NCBI GenBank assembly: GCA_963815655.1
Contig: CAWFHK010000001.1
Span: 2,728,001 to 2,792,000 of the forward strand
From: JAWOLE01 sp963815655
Lineage (GTDB): Bacteria > Acidobacteriota > Thermoanaerobaculia > UBA5066 > Gp7-AA6
Direction: 5' to 3'
DNA length: 64,000 nt
Positions 1 to 8,380 of this stretch are shown in pieces. The position numbers and the translations under genes were made by a program. The notes beneath the pieces are model-generated. The model was not told the origin of the DNA, searched no databases, and saw only the letters and a list, made by a program, of their open reading frames with translations. The stretch's first letter is position 1, and each line of letters begins with the position of its first letter.

Positions 1-1
1 C

Positions 2-1165
2 CGCGGCGTCGCCTACGCGGAGACCTCGGGATCCGACAAGGCGCCCCTCGTCATGGACCTGGCGTATCCGGCCGGCGATGCCTCGATCCCGCGTCCGGCC
101 GTCGTCTTCGTCAACGGCGTCGGCGGAAAGCTGAATGAGTGGGAGATCTACAAGAGCTGGGCGCGCCTCGTCGCGGCGCACGGCCTCGTGGGCATCACGG
201 CCGAGTCGGATCCGGCCAGGCCCGCCGAGAGCGTGCGCGCGCTTCTCGCGCACATCGCGAAGGAGGGCGCCGCTCTCCGGATCGACTCCTCCCGTCTGGC
301 TGTCTGGGCCTGCTCGGCCAACGTCCGCGCCGCGCTGCCGCTGCTCATGGACGGCGCGCCCGCCGGCGTCCGCGCCGCGGCGATCCTCTATGGCACCGGC
401 GACGCGGCGGCCCTCCGCAAGGACCTGCCGGTCATCTGGGTGATGGCGGGCCGCGACGGCCCGTCGCTCATCGAAGGGCAGCGCGCCCTCTGGGCGCGGG
501 CGGCGAAAGAAGGCGCGCCGTGGACGATGGTCAACGCCCCGGACCTGCCGCACGCCTTCGACGCCGTCGAGGACACGGTCCACTCCCGGCAGCTCGTCCG
601 CGACATCGTGGAGTTCCTCGTTTCGTCGCTCGCCCCCGCGGGGGCCCCGCCGCCTCCCGCGCTGCTTCCCCGCCGCGCCACCGCGTTCCTGTACGCCAAC
701 GAGCCGGACAAGGCCGCCGCCGTTTACCGGGAGATCCTCGCCGCGGACCCGAAGGACCGCGAGGCGCAGCGGCTCCTCGGCCTCGCGCTGACGCGCCAGG
801 GAAAGGCCGCCGAGGCGGTCGAAGCGCTCCGGCGCGTCCTCGAGATGGGCGAGAGCGGGCCGGCGATCCATCGGAACCTCGGCGAGGCGCTGCTCGCCGC
901 CGGCAAGCCCGCCGAGGCGGCCGAGCACCTGAGGAAGGCCGTGGACCTGGGCGCGAGCGCCCCGCCCCTGATCTACAACCTCGCCTGCGCCTACGCGCTG
1001 TCGGGCCGCAGGGACGACGCCTTCGCCCGCCTGACCGAGTTGGCCGGCACCGGCTGGCTGACCCGCGAGCGGCTCGAACGCGACGCCGACCTGGCGAGCC
1101 TCAAGTCCGATCCGCGCTTCGGCGCCCTTCTCGCGAAGCTCGCCGCGCCTTCCGCTCCGCGCTGA
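2..1165 (+). CDS. alpha/beta-hydrolase-like domain with C-terminal TPR repeats (5' end outside window)
   Basis: The reading frame is open from the first complete codon of the window, so the gene starts upstream; the ATG at 53 is probably internal. The N-terminal ~190 residues look like a dienelactone-hydrolase-type alpha/beta fold: a VVFVNG strand near the start, a WACSAN segment where the nucleophile elbow would be, and a late PDLPHAFD that could supply the acid and His. The elbow is not the usual GxSxG, so catalytic activity is uncertain. After a proline-rich linker, about 120 residues form TPR-like helix pairs (AAAVYREILAADPKDREAQR and following). The mix suggests a secreted or periplasmic hydrolase with a protein-interaction tail. 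It is followed 24 bases downstream by an NTF2-like gene on the same strand. Confidence 0.7.
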   Translation, partial: RGVAYAETSGSDKAPLVMDLAYPAGDASIPRPAVVFVNGVGGKLNEWEIYKSWARLVAAHGLVGITAESDPARPAESVRALLAHIAKEGAALRIDSSRLAVWACSANVRAALPLLMDGAPAGVRAAAILYGTGDAAALRKDLPVIWVMAGRDGPSLIEGQRALWARAAKEGAPWTMVNAPDLPHAFDAVEDTVHSRQLVRDIVEFLVSSLAPAGAPPPPALLPRRATAFLYANEPDKAAAVYREILAADPKDREAQRLLGLALTRQGKAAEAVEALRRVLEMGESGPAIHRNLGEALLAAGKPAEAAEHLRKAVDLGASAPPLIYNLACAYALSGRRDDAFARLTELAGTGWLTRERLERDADLASLKSDPRFGALLAKLAAPSAPR

Positions 1166-1189
1166 GCGGGCCGCCATAGAATCCGCGGC

Positions 1190-1768
1190 ATGAACGCGAG
1201 CCGGCGGCTCTTCCTGGCGCGCATCGCGCCTCTTCCGATTCTCGCGCCGCTCCTGGCGGCGAAGCGCTCGCACGTCGCCGTGCCGGCGATCAAGCCCCTC
1301 GAGAAGGACGTCGCCACCCTCGACGGCATCCTGTCGGCCTTCTACGAGGTGATCTCGGGCGCCGCCGGGGTCCCGCGGCAATGGGGGCGGGACAGGACGC
1401 TCTCCATCCCGGGCGTTCGCTTCGTTTCGCTCGGGTCCTCGGGCGGTCGGATTCGCGCCCACGTCTACGATCACCAGGGTTACGTGGACGCGTCGAATTC
1501 CTTCTTCCTCGCGAAGGGCTTCTTCGAGCGCGAGATCCACCGCACCGCCGTCCGCTTCGGCAACTTCACGCACGTCCTGAGCACCTACGAGTCGCGCAAT
1601 ACGGCCGACGGACCGATCATCGCCAGGGGCATCAACAGCGTCCAGCTCTTCCGGGACGAGGAGCGCTGGTGGATCGCGGGCGCTGTCTGGGACGACGAGC
1701 GTCCCGACAACCCGATCCCCGCCGACCTGCTTCCCGCGGCTTCCGGCCCGGAAAGGAAATCATCTTGA
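1190..1768 (+). CDS. exported NTF2/SnoaL-like protein
   Basis: A 192-residue protein with a basic, RRLFLARIAPL-type N-terminus that could be an export signal. The remainder resembles a small NTF2-like fold: GFFEREIHR, STYESRN, then GINSVQLFRDEERWWIAG as the last beta hairpin. It is clearly paralogous to the protein at 42659-43219, sharing the same motif order FFEREI, STYESR, RGINS(V/I)QL, RWWIA and a final P-IPA-LP. No enzymatic residues are evident. Its stop codon overlaps the TTG start of the TM2 gene, so the two are probably co-translated. Confidence 0.7.
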   Translation: MNASRRLFLARIAPLPILAPLLAAKRSHVAVPAIKPLEKDVATLDGILSAFYEVISGAAGVPRQWGRDRTLSIPGVRFVSLGSSGGRIRAHVYDHQGYVDASNSFFLAKGFFEREIHRTAVRFGNFTHVLSTYESRNTADGPIIARGINSVQLFRDEERWWIAGAVWDDERPDNPIPADLLPAASGPERKSS

Positions 1769-1977
1769 GCGAGAAAAGAAAGCTCCCCGCGTTCCTGCTC
1801 TGTCTCTTCTTCGGGATCTTCGGCGTTCACCGCTTCTACGTCGGCAAGGTGATCACCGGGCTCCTGCAGCTCCTCACGATCGGAGGGTGCGGCCTCTGGT
1901 GGCTCTTCGACCTGCTGGTGATCCTGCTCGGCGGCTTCACCGACAAGGAAGGCAAGCTCATCACGAAGTGGGTCTAG
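1765..1977 (+). CDS. TM2 domain membrane protein
   Basis: A 70-residue protein starting at TTG, where TTGA overlaps the stop of the preceding gene. It has two hydrophobic segments: the first (LPAFLLCLFFGIFGVHRFYVG) carries the TM2-family G-hhG-HRFY-G signature, and the second (GLWWLFDLLVILLGG) the WW-hhD motif. TM2 proteins are small inner-membrane proteins of unclear role. The overlap-type start with the same TTGA structure recurs at 36998 and 37996, which supports it. Confidence 0.85.
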   Translation: MSEKRKLPAFLLCLFFGIFGVHRFYVGKVITGLLQLLTIGGCGLWWLFDLLVILLGGFTDKEGKLITKWV

Positions 1978-2666
1978 CCGTGATTTCTCAACACGTTGTT
2001 CCCATGACTCGCGCGATGGCCGTGTGGGGGAGACGCTCCGGGCGACTCGCGGAATCCCGCTGAAAACCCGCCCCGGCGTCGGGCCGCCTCCCGCGGCGGC
2101 ACGCTCCGGCAGGCCGTCACAGAGGAGCCGGCCGTCGCTCTAACGCGAAGGCGCAGTAGCAGCGAGGCGAAAGAGGATCCTTCGTGGCGCGCCTTCGCTC
2201 ACGGCCGCCACCGGGAGGCGTCCCGACGCCGTGGCTGACACACGGCTCGATAAAGGCAGTGTGGCAGCCCGGAGGCGACGGCGTTGCCCGGCAGCGGCCC
2301 TGTCCGAGGGCACACGCCACGGACTCGGATCAGCAAGGCTGGCTTCTGTGCCCTCGGACCGGAGCGGCGGCCAGAGGTTTCTCCGTGCCGCCCGGCCGCC
2401 GCGTGCCGCAGAGGGCAACGACGGCGACTCCGGGCGGTTGTCCGCGACGAAGGCCCCGCAGGGGAAAACGTCTTGAGGACTGACACCTAGCCCGCATTAT
2501 TCATCAACGACTCCGGCCGCCGCTCCGATCTGTCGCGGACAACGTGTTCCCGGCGGTTCGATCGAGGAAGTGTCACAAGAAGACTTCCTCTCAACCAGAT
2601 GCGCGTGTTTCGGCCGGGTGTCCAGGAATAATCCGGGCCAGCCTCCGGCCGTAAAGCCCTGACCCA
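1978..2666. other. intergenic region with a dispersed repeat and no convincing gene
   Basis: No reading frame here resembles a protein. 2069-2437 is a divergent copy of the ~370-bp repeat family described at 26939 and 54095. The remaining ~230 bases before the convergent gene hold nothing I recognise. Confidence 0.6.
2069..2437 (+). repeat. dispersed ~370-bp inverted-repeat element, copy A (divergent)
   Basis: The left end matches copy B at 26939 (CGCCCC-GCGTCGG, CCGCCTCCC, CGGCACGC, GGCCGTCGCT in the same order), followed by a shared central block ending ACGCCGTGGCT. The right end contains an inverted, weaker version of the same box (CGCGTGCCGCAGAGGG to CCGGGCGG). It is the most diverged of the three long copies. 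Confidence 0.6.
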
Positions 2667-3734
2667 TCACTCCGCGCCGGAGGGCGGGACGTCGAGGGAC
2701 TGGCCGTTGTCCAGGACGAGAAATCGGGGCCTTGGGCCGGGGCGGCGCAGGAGAGCGGCGTTCAACTCGGCGACCGGCTCGAATTCGCCGTCGTCAGCCT
2801 GGGCGAACGTGCCGAAGTGGATGGCGACGGCGGTCTCGGCGCCGAGGGTCTCCTGCGCGCGGATGGCTTCCTCGGGGTTGATGTGGGCCTGCGCCATGAA
2901 CCAGCGCGGACGATAGGCGCCGATCGGCAGGAGCGCCAGGCGCAGGTTCGGGAAGCGGTCGCCGATCATCTGGAAATGCGACCCCCAGCCCGTGTCGCCG
3001 GCGAAGTAGACGGAACCCGACGGACCCGTCACGACCCATCCGCACCAGAGCGTGAAGTCGCGGTCGAAGGGGCCTCGGCTGGAGAAGTGGCGCGCGGGCA
3101 CCGCCGTCAGCGACACGCCCGGCGTGAGCGTCACCGAGTCCCACCAGTCGAGGTCCCGCGAGCGCGGCACGCCGCTCTTCTCGAGGAACGCCGCGTTGCC
3201 AAGGCCGGCGAAGACCGGGGCCTGGTGAACCCGGGAGAGGCGGCGCAGCGTCGCGACGTCCATGTGGTCGTAGTGGTTGTGGCTGACGAGGACGGCGTCG
3301 ATCGGCGGCAGATCGGAAAAGCGGATGCCGGGAGGACGGTGGCGCCGCGGCCCGGCGAAGGAGACCGGAGAGACTCTCTGCGACCAGACGGGGTCCGTCA
3401 GGACGTTCACTCCGTCCATCTGGATGAGGACCGTCGCGTGGTTGACGAACGTGACGCGGAGCCTCCCGTCGCCCACGCGCTCCGGCGGCCGGGGACCGGG
3501 AGGCGTCTCGGTGAAGTCGCGCCACGGCCCGCGCTCGCGATGCGTCATCCATCGCAGGAAATCGGAGAAGCCATGTCCGAGCGGCTCGATCGAACGGAAG
3601 CGTTTGCCGTCGAAGTGGGGGCCGGCCGGCCCGCGCCAGCGAGGCGCGGAGAGCGCGCAGCCGGCCGCGACCAGCGCGAAGCCGGCGGCGCCCGACAGGC
3701 CCGCGGCGACGAGGAGCTTCCGGCGGCGTGACAT
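2667..3734 (-). CDS. metallo-beta-lactamase fold hydrolase, NAPE-PLD/UlaG-like, lipid-anchored
   Basis: A 355-residue protein. The N-terminus has RRRK, a hydrophobic stretch and a lipobox-like LVAAGC, suggesting export and lipidation. Metal ligands of the MBL fold are visible: HNHYDHMD near residue 150, a central His in PARHF, GDTGWGSHF and a late AIHFGTF. The sequence TFVNHATVLIQ before TDPVWSQRVSP, and GAYRPRWFMAQAHINPEEA, are typical of the branch that includes N-acyl-phosphatidylethanolamine phospholipase D and bacterial lipoprotein homologues. The substrate is probably a phospholipid-like phosphodiester, by inference. It is convergent with the TM2 gene and read in the same direction as the next small secreted protein. 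Confidence 0.8.
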   Translation of the reverse strand: MSRRRKLLVAAGLSGAAGFALVAAGCALSAPRWRGPAGPHFDGKRFRSIEPLGHGFSDFLRWMTHRERGPWRDFTETPPGPRPPERVGDGRLRVTFVNHATVLIQMDGVNVLTDPVWSQRVSPVSFAGPRRHRPPGIRFSDLPPIDAVLVSHNHYDHMDVATLRRLSRVHQAPVFAGLGNAAFLEKSGVPRSRDLDWWDSVTLTPGVSLTAVPARHFSSRGPFDRDFTLWCGWVVTGPSGSVYFAGDTGWGSHFQMIGDRFPNLRLALLPIGAYRPRWFMAQAHINPEEAIRAQETLGAETAVAIHFGTFAQADDGEFEPVAELNAALLRRPGPRPRFLVLDNGQSLDVPPSGAE

Positions 3735-3787
3735 GACTCCGGTCGCAGCGCGCGCGAGGGGAGATTTATTCCGCTAGGGGACTGTGA

Positions 3788-4213
3788 CTACTTGGCGTTG
3801 GTCCAGCTCTGGTTGGCGATCTTCCACTGGCCGTCTTCCTGCTCCATCGCGATCGTTCCCTTGTTCATCTCCTTGTCCACCATGCCGGAGGCTTCGAGCG
3901 TGGCCTTCTTCCCCTCCACCTTGAGCGACGTCAGCTTGAGGTTGGCCGGCGTCATGGCCTTCATGAGCTCCATTCCCTTCTTCTTGTCCAGGTTCATCTC
4001 CTTGGTCTGCTTGTCGATGCCCGCGGCGGACTCCTTCGTCATGCACTTCTTCATGCCTTCGAAATCTCCGGCGGCGATCGTCTTGAGAAGCGCCCGGTAG
4101 GCCTTCGCCTGAGGCGTTGCCTCGATGTTCTTCGAGTCGGCGGCGAAAGCGAGGGAAAGTGTCAGAACCGCGGACAGCGCGGAAAGCACGACGACCCTTC
4201 TGGCGAAACGCAT
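3788..4213 (-). CDS. small exported protein of unknown function (DUF4878-like)
   Basis: A 141-residue protein with a clear signal peptide (basic start, VVVLSALSAVLTLSLAFAADS). The mature part has a helical region (AYRALLKTIAAGDFEGMKKCM), then a small beta region ending GQWKIANQSW. That order of helical layer and sheet resembles NTF2-like DUF4878 proteins. It shares its layout with the protein at 20931-21347 (leader, A-K-TP/Q, AY, ATLEASG versus CTLEGTA, W terminal motif), so the two are probably paralogues. A purine-rich ribosome site lies just before the ATG. Confidence 0.7.
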   Translation of the reverse strand: MRFARRVVVLSALSAVLTLSLAFAADSKNIEATPQAKAYRALLKTIAAGDFEGMKKCMTKESAAGIDKQTKEMNLDKKKGMELMKAMTPANLKLTSLKVEGKKATLEASGMVDKEMNKGTIAMEQEDGQWKIANQSWTNAK

Positions 4214-4399
4214 TGCAACTCCTTTCAGAAAGTTCGGCGCATCATCCTCTACGCGCCGCCCGGAAACAAGCCTCGCCGCACGCGGTAGACTCGCCGCCGG
4301 CTTGAACGAAACAAGAACCCGCCCGGTGCGCGGGTGCGGCGCCCGGTTGGCCCAGTCGCCCGGCGAAGAGCGTTCCGCGATCCCGGGTCCTCTCCTCCC

Positions 4400-4571
4400 C
4401 CTGTCATCCCGAGCCTCTCTCCTTCGCTTGTCATCCCGAGCTTCTCTCCTTCGCTTGTCATCCCGAGCTTCTCTCCTTCGCTTGTCATCCCGAGCTTCTC
4501 TCCTTCGCTTGTCATCCCGAGCTTCTCTCCTTCGCTTGTCATCCCGAGCGCGGCGAGGGATCTGCTCCCGT
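4400..4571. repeat. 27-bp tandem repeat built from the TGTCATCCCGAGC dispersed element
   Basis: The string TGTCATCCCGAGC occurs six times at exact 27-base steps (4402, 4429, 4456, 4483, 4510, 4537), separated by CTTCTCTCCTTCGCT-type filler. The last unit continues into GCGGCGAGGGATCTGCTCC, the same tail seen near 35870, 42510 and 43240. It fills the gap before the 4588 gene. Confidence 0.9.
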
Positions 4572-4587
4572 CAGCCGAATTAGCCCG

Positions 4588-6930
4588 ATGAAGACGCGCC
4601 GCGCGAAGACACTGTGGACCCTGGCGGCGGTCCTCCTCCTCGCTGCCGGGACCTGGACCTATCAGAACGCCTCCCTCACGCGGCTCCGCCGCGACTTCGT
4701 CCCGTGGATGCACCGCCTGGAACGGTGGCGCAACGCGATCGAGGACACCCGCCGGGCCCTGGAGAAACGCGACCCCGCGCCCTCCGACCCGGCCGGCATG
4801 CCGCGTCTGCGCCAATGGTCCTGGGACGGCCTCGACCGGATCGCGTGGATCACGTACCGCGTGGAGAAACCCGCGCACGACATCTCTCCCCAACGCGAAG
4901 TCACGCGCGGGCGTGTCCGCTTCACGGTCGGGGGGTTTCGAGGCGACGGCGCGCGCGTCGAGAGGAGCGCCGACGTCCTGATCGCCGCCGAGTGGGACCC
5001 GCGCACCGATCCGACGCCGGCGCCGAAGGACGCGCCCCCCGGCGCCGCACCCGAGTCCGTCCCGGTCCCCATGGAGATCACCGCGACGTTCGACCGGTCC
5101 GTTTCCGAGCGGGAAAACGCCTCGCCCCGCTTCCACGACGCGACCGCGCAATCCGGACTCGGCGCGCCGCGCCGCGACCCGCCGTTGAAGCTGACCAACC
5201 ACCTGATCGCCGACATCTGGCCCGGCTCCGGAGTGGCGGTCCTCGACTACAACGGCGACGGCTACGAAGACCTCTTCGTCTCGGACGGCGTGCGCTCGAT
5301 CCTCTACAGGAACGACGGGAATTGGAAAAGGTCCCTCTCGCCTCACGACGCTCAGGATGACCGGCCGCGTGCGGCGGCCGGTCACTTCACCGACGTGACC
5401 GTCGAGGCCGGCCTCGCGACGCCCGACGGCCGCGGCATCGCCGCGACCGGGATCGCCGCGGGGGACGTGGATGGCGACGGCTGGCCCGATCTCTTCGTTA
5501 CCGACGCCTTTGGCCCCGCCCGCCTCTTTCGCAACCGGGGCAACGGCACGTTCGAGGAGACGACGAGCGCTTCCGGCATCTCCGTCGCCGGCAACTCCCG
5601 TTCGGCCGCGTTCGCCGACGTGGACGGCGACGGCGACCTCGACCTCTTCGTCTGCGTCACCGGCGATTACTACAACAAGATGCCCGATCCCCCTTTCGAC
5701 GCGAACGACGGGGAGCGCAACCACCTCTACATCAACGACGGCCACGGCCGCTTCACCGACGCTGCCGCCGCCTGGGGCATCGGAAAGACGACGCGCTGGT
5801 CCCTCTCCTCCATCTTCGCGGACTATGACGGCGACGGCCGACCCGACCTCCTCGTAACAAACGATTTCGGCTTGAAGAATCTCTATCGAAACGACGGCGG
5901 CCGCCGCTTCGTGGACATGGCCGGCAAGGCGGGAGCGCAGGCCCGCGCCTACGGCATGTCCGGCACGATCGCGGATTTCAACGGCGACGGGCTCCTCGAC
6001 CTCTATACAACGGGCACCGACACGCAGTGGTACTTCCTCCACGACTACCCCTCCCTGCCGGTCGGATTCCCCGGCCGCGTCTTCCTTCCGATCGCGATCC
6101 GCTGGATGGAGAGGATGGCGACCGGCAACTCCCTCCTCCTCCAGAAGTCCGACCACACTTTCGCCGACGCGACCGCGCGCTCCGGCGCCGCGCACGCCGG
6201 CTGGAACTGGAGCTCCGTCGCCGCCGACCTCGACAACGACTCCTGGCCCGACATCTACGCGACCAACGGAATGTGGGGGGACGGCCGCGACCACGACCGC
6301 GAGCTCGAGTTCTGGTGGCAGTCCCTCGCCTACTGGGACGACTACGTCGCTGGCACGAAGACCTTCGACCTCAAGGGCGCCGGCATCGCCGGCGCCGAAC
6401 GTGACCGCTACTTCCGTAATCGCTCCGGCGACGCGAACCGCTCCCCCGCCGGCGATGTTTTCGAAGAACGCTCCTTCCTCGATGGCCTCGACCTCGAAGC
6501 CAACGGCCGCGCCGTCGTCGCCTTCGACGCCAACAACGACGGCGCTCTCGACCTCTACGTCCGCTCCGTCCAGGCCCCGGAGGCCCTCTTCGTCGGCTCC
6601 CGCCGCGCGAACGAGCACTACCTCCGTATCAAGCTCCGCGGCACCCCCGGCCGCGACAACCGCGACGGCGTCGGCGCGAGAATCACGGCCCTGCTCCCCG
6701 GGGGCCGCCATTTGATGGTGGAAACCGGAAACGCCAGCGGCTACCTCTCGACCGGCAGCCCAATCGCCCACCTCGGCCTGGGCTCAGCCACCTACGTCGA
6801 ATCGCTGACTGTCCGATGGCCTTCCGGCACGCTCCAACTCCTGGGCCCCATCTCCCCCGTTGACCTAACCCTCCTCGTCGACGAAGACCGCGGCATCCGC
6901 CTTCCACCCCTCACGAATACGTCCCCATGA
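4588..6930 (+). CDS. exported FG-GAP/VCBS repeat protein with UnbV/ASPIC domain (CRTAC1-like)
   Basis: A 780-residue protein with an N-terminal membrane anchor or signal (TLWTLAAVLLLAAGTWTY). From about residue 200 there are many calcium-binding FG-GAP repeats recognisable as D-NGDGxxDL and DVDGDGWPDLF motifs (DYNGDGYEDLFV, DVDGDGDLDLFV, DYDGDGRPDLLV, DFNGDGLLDLY, DNNDGALDLYV). The last ~100 residues match the ASPIC/UnbV domain (GVGARITALLPGGR, ETGNASGYLS, LHLGLG-like, VRWPSG). Such proteins are secreted beta-propellers common in Acidobacteriota and Planctomycetes; their ligands are unknown. The ~170 residues between anchor and propeller are a beta-rich region I cannot assign. Confidence 0.85.
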   Translation: MKTRRAKTLWTLAAVLLLAAGTWTYQNASLTRLRRDFVPWMHRLERWRNAIEDTRRALEKRDPAPSDPAGMPRLRQWSWDGLDRIAWITYRVEKPAHDISPQREVTRGRVRFTVGGFRGDGARVERSADVLIAAEWDPRTDPTPAPKDAPPGAAPESVPVPMEITATFDRSVSERENASPRFHDATAQSGLGAPRRDPPLKLTNHLIADIWPGSGVAVLDYNGDGYEDLFVSDGVRSILYRNDGNWKRSLSPHDAQDDRPRAAAGHFTDVTVEAGLATPDGRGIAATGIAAGDVDGDGWPDLFVTDAFGPARLFRNRGNGTFEETTSASGISVAGNSRSAAFADVDGDGDLDLFVCVTGDYYNKMPDPPFDANDGERNHLYINDGHGRFTDAAAAWGIGKTTRWSLSSIFADYDGDGRPDLLVTNDFGLKNLYRNDGGRRFVDMAGKAGAQARAYGMSGTIADFNGDGLLDLYTTGTDTQWYFLHDYPSLPVGFPGRVFLPIAIRWMERMATGNSLLLQKSDHTFADATARSGAAHAGWNWSSVAADLDNDSWPDIYATNGMWGDGRDHDRELEFWWQSLAYWDDYVAGTKTFDLKGAGIAGAERDRYFRNRSGDANRSPAGDVFEERSFLDGLDLEANGRAVVAFDANNDGALDLYVRSVQAPEALFVGSRRANEHYLRIKLRGTPGRDNRDGVGARITALLPGGRHLMVETGNASGYLSTGSPIAHLGLGSATYVESLTVRWPSGTLQLLGPISPVDLTLLVDEDRGIRLPPLTNTSP

Positions 6931-7257
6931 TCCATGCGCGCGTTTTCAGCTTGCTTGAGCTCGTTGCTGCTCCCCAGCCAAGGAGCGACGAAGCGCATGT
7001 GCTTATCCATGAAACGCTTCGTGGCCAAGCAAAGTCTGACCCCGCGACAAAAGCGCGATGAATACAGGCCTCGCCAATGTTATGCGTCACGAATTTAATG
7101 AAATCTGTCGCCTAAAAACCGCGACACGGGCAATCATTTCGGAACATAATCCCTTTCCGGCCATGAAGATACCGAAGACAGGAGTCCCCAAAGCCGACCA
7201 ACGTTATGCGACACGTCCGTGTCGCGTTTGCTCCGGGGATTAGGACGCCTAATCTAT
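6931..7257. other. gene-poor stretch, lower GC, left flank of the cassette array
   Basis: No convincing gene. Composition is visibly more AT-rich than the flanking chromosome from about 7040. A direct repeat, GTTATGCG followed by CACG, occurs at 7079 and 7204. If an attI site or integrase relic exists it should lie here, but no tyrosine-recombinase motif is seen on either strand. Confidence 0.5.
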
Positions 7258-7489
7258 GTTCGGCGACTCGCTGAAAAGGTGAAGGTCCGGGCGTGCGCCC
7301 ACTCGCGTCGTGGCCCGAACTAGCATCGTGCACCCGTTTCGTCCTGGCCGGCGCCAGCCGAGATCCCGCCGCAGAATCGCCCGTCCCTTTCGTCTCAACG
7401 CCTTCCACCAGCGCACGCCCTGACACGTTGAACAGCATCCCAGCGAAGGCGTATCGTCGCTCCATGCCCCGGCTCATCAACCAGCTCTC

Positions 7490-7559
7490 GCCGAACCCGC
7501 GGCTTCAGCGGACTCGCTCCGCTCCGCTGCGCTCGCCGCTGAGCCGCAAATCGTTCGGC
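7490..7559 (+). other. attC site 1
   Basis: GCCGAAC at 7490-7496 and GTTCGGC at 7553-7559. Inner arms pair with one bulged T in the left arm. It ends the first cassette (7259-7553), which carries no gene I can support. Confidence 0.88.
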
Positions 7560-7576
7560 GCCTCCGCATTCGGAAG

Positions 7577-7978
7577 GTGGCGGTGATGGCCGACCTTGGT
7601 GATAATGCGCCCGGAAGTGAGGTGGTCTACGGTCACACGATGCTGGCCGAGACTGCGTTCTTCCACATTGGATCAGGATCTGAGCAAAGGGCGCATAACT
7701 TCGTCGGACGAAGCCCTGATTGGCAAACTTACGTAAATGCTCGCGGCGGCCTTTCTCAGGTCAAGGTCACAATCCTTGAACGACATCGGTGCCCTGCTCG
7801 AGCAAGACTCCGGGAGATGGAATTGGTAGGTAGTCACCAGCCCTCCACAAATACGTTCGGCCGGTCGTCGATTCCCTCGGGCATACTGGACGGTCGCCCG
7901 AAAGGATCGAAGGAGCGTTGCACCTGCGGTGCTCCGGATTGCTACGGGGCGGAGGCGACCGTCCGCAGCCGTCGATGA
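7577..7978 (+). CDS. cassette-encoded hypothetical protein
   Basis: A 133-residue frame beginning 18 bases after attC 1; an alternative ATG lies three codons in. Residues 5-100 read like a real protein (GSEVVYGHTM, AFFHIGSGSEQ, PDWQTYVN), and a late CTCGAPDCYG could bind metal. No family recognised. A 123-residue minus-strand frame overlaps most of it, so the coding strand rests mainly on cassette orientation. Confidence 0.4.
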   Translation: MAVMADLGDNAPGSEVVYGHTMLAETAFFHIGSGSEQRAHNFVGRSPDWQTYVNARGGLSQVKVTILERHRCPARARLREMELVGSHQPSTNTFGRSSIPSGILDGRPKGSKERCTCGAPDCYGAEATVRSRR

Positions 7979-8002
7979 ACACCACGCTTCTTTGAGTAAG
8001 AC

Positions 8003-8284
8003 GTGGTGGACCTCGTGAGATTCCCGCCGACGCAGCCATGTCATCGCTGTGGCGGAAAGCTACGACGGGCTACCGAGGCTGAAATCCAGCAGGGGCTCGC
8101 AGACCCTGATCCGGTGACACGGCAGTTATTCGCCCACGCGGTTCAAGGGGATATGAATCGCAAGTTTGTGGTGTCGAATAGGTTCACCGCAAGCCTCGAG
8201 CATGAGACGGATCCGGGGAGCTGGGTGATGATGTGCAACAACTGTGGGGCACGGATGGCCCAACTTCCGCCGGTGGTCGAGTGA
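8003..8284 (+). CDS. cassette-encoded small zinc-ribbon protein
   Basis: A 93-residue protein starting at GTG. It has paired metal-binding knuckles, CHRCGG near residue 13 and CNNCGA near residue 81, separated by a ~65-residue insert (EIQQGLADPDPVTRQLF, NRFTASLEHETDPGSWVM). The four Cys suggest one structural zinc. The stop codon falls 10 bases before attC 2. Function is unknown; nucleic-acid binding is possible but is not shown. Confidence 0.6.
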   Translation: MVDLVRFPPTQPCHRCGGKLRRATEAEIQQGLADPDPVTRQLFAHAVQGDMNRKFVVSNRFTASLEHETDPGSWVMMCNNCGARMAQLPPVVE

Positions 8285-8294
8285 ACAGCATGCC

Positions 8295-8364
8295 GCCGAA
8301 CCCGCGGCTTCAGCGGACTCGCTCCGCTCCGCTGCGCTCGCCGCTGAGCCGCAAGCCGTTCGGC
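8295..8364 (+). other. attC site 2
   Basis: GCCGAAC at 8295-8301 and GTTCGGC at 8358-8364. Nearly identical to attC sites 1 and 8 over the whole 70 bases. Confidence 0.9.
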
Positions 8365-8380
8365 GACAGGTGGATCGAGG

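Noticed and set aside
2184..2490. Several 60-99-residue frames on both strands within repeat copy A
   Set aside because: They overlap each other in multiple frames, lack ribosome sites and sit entirely in the dispersed repeat.
4249..6771. An 840-residue minus-strand open frame
   Set aside because: Antisense to the FG-GAP/UnbV gene and running through the 27-bp tandem repeats; it is low-complexity and lacks family features.
7112..7480. A 122-residue minus-strand frame at the left edge of the array, considered as an integrase relic
   Set aside because: No tyrosine-recombinase box residues (R, HxxR, Y) in a sensible order; composition is like random reading.
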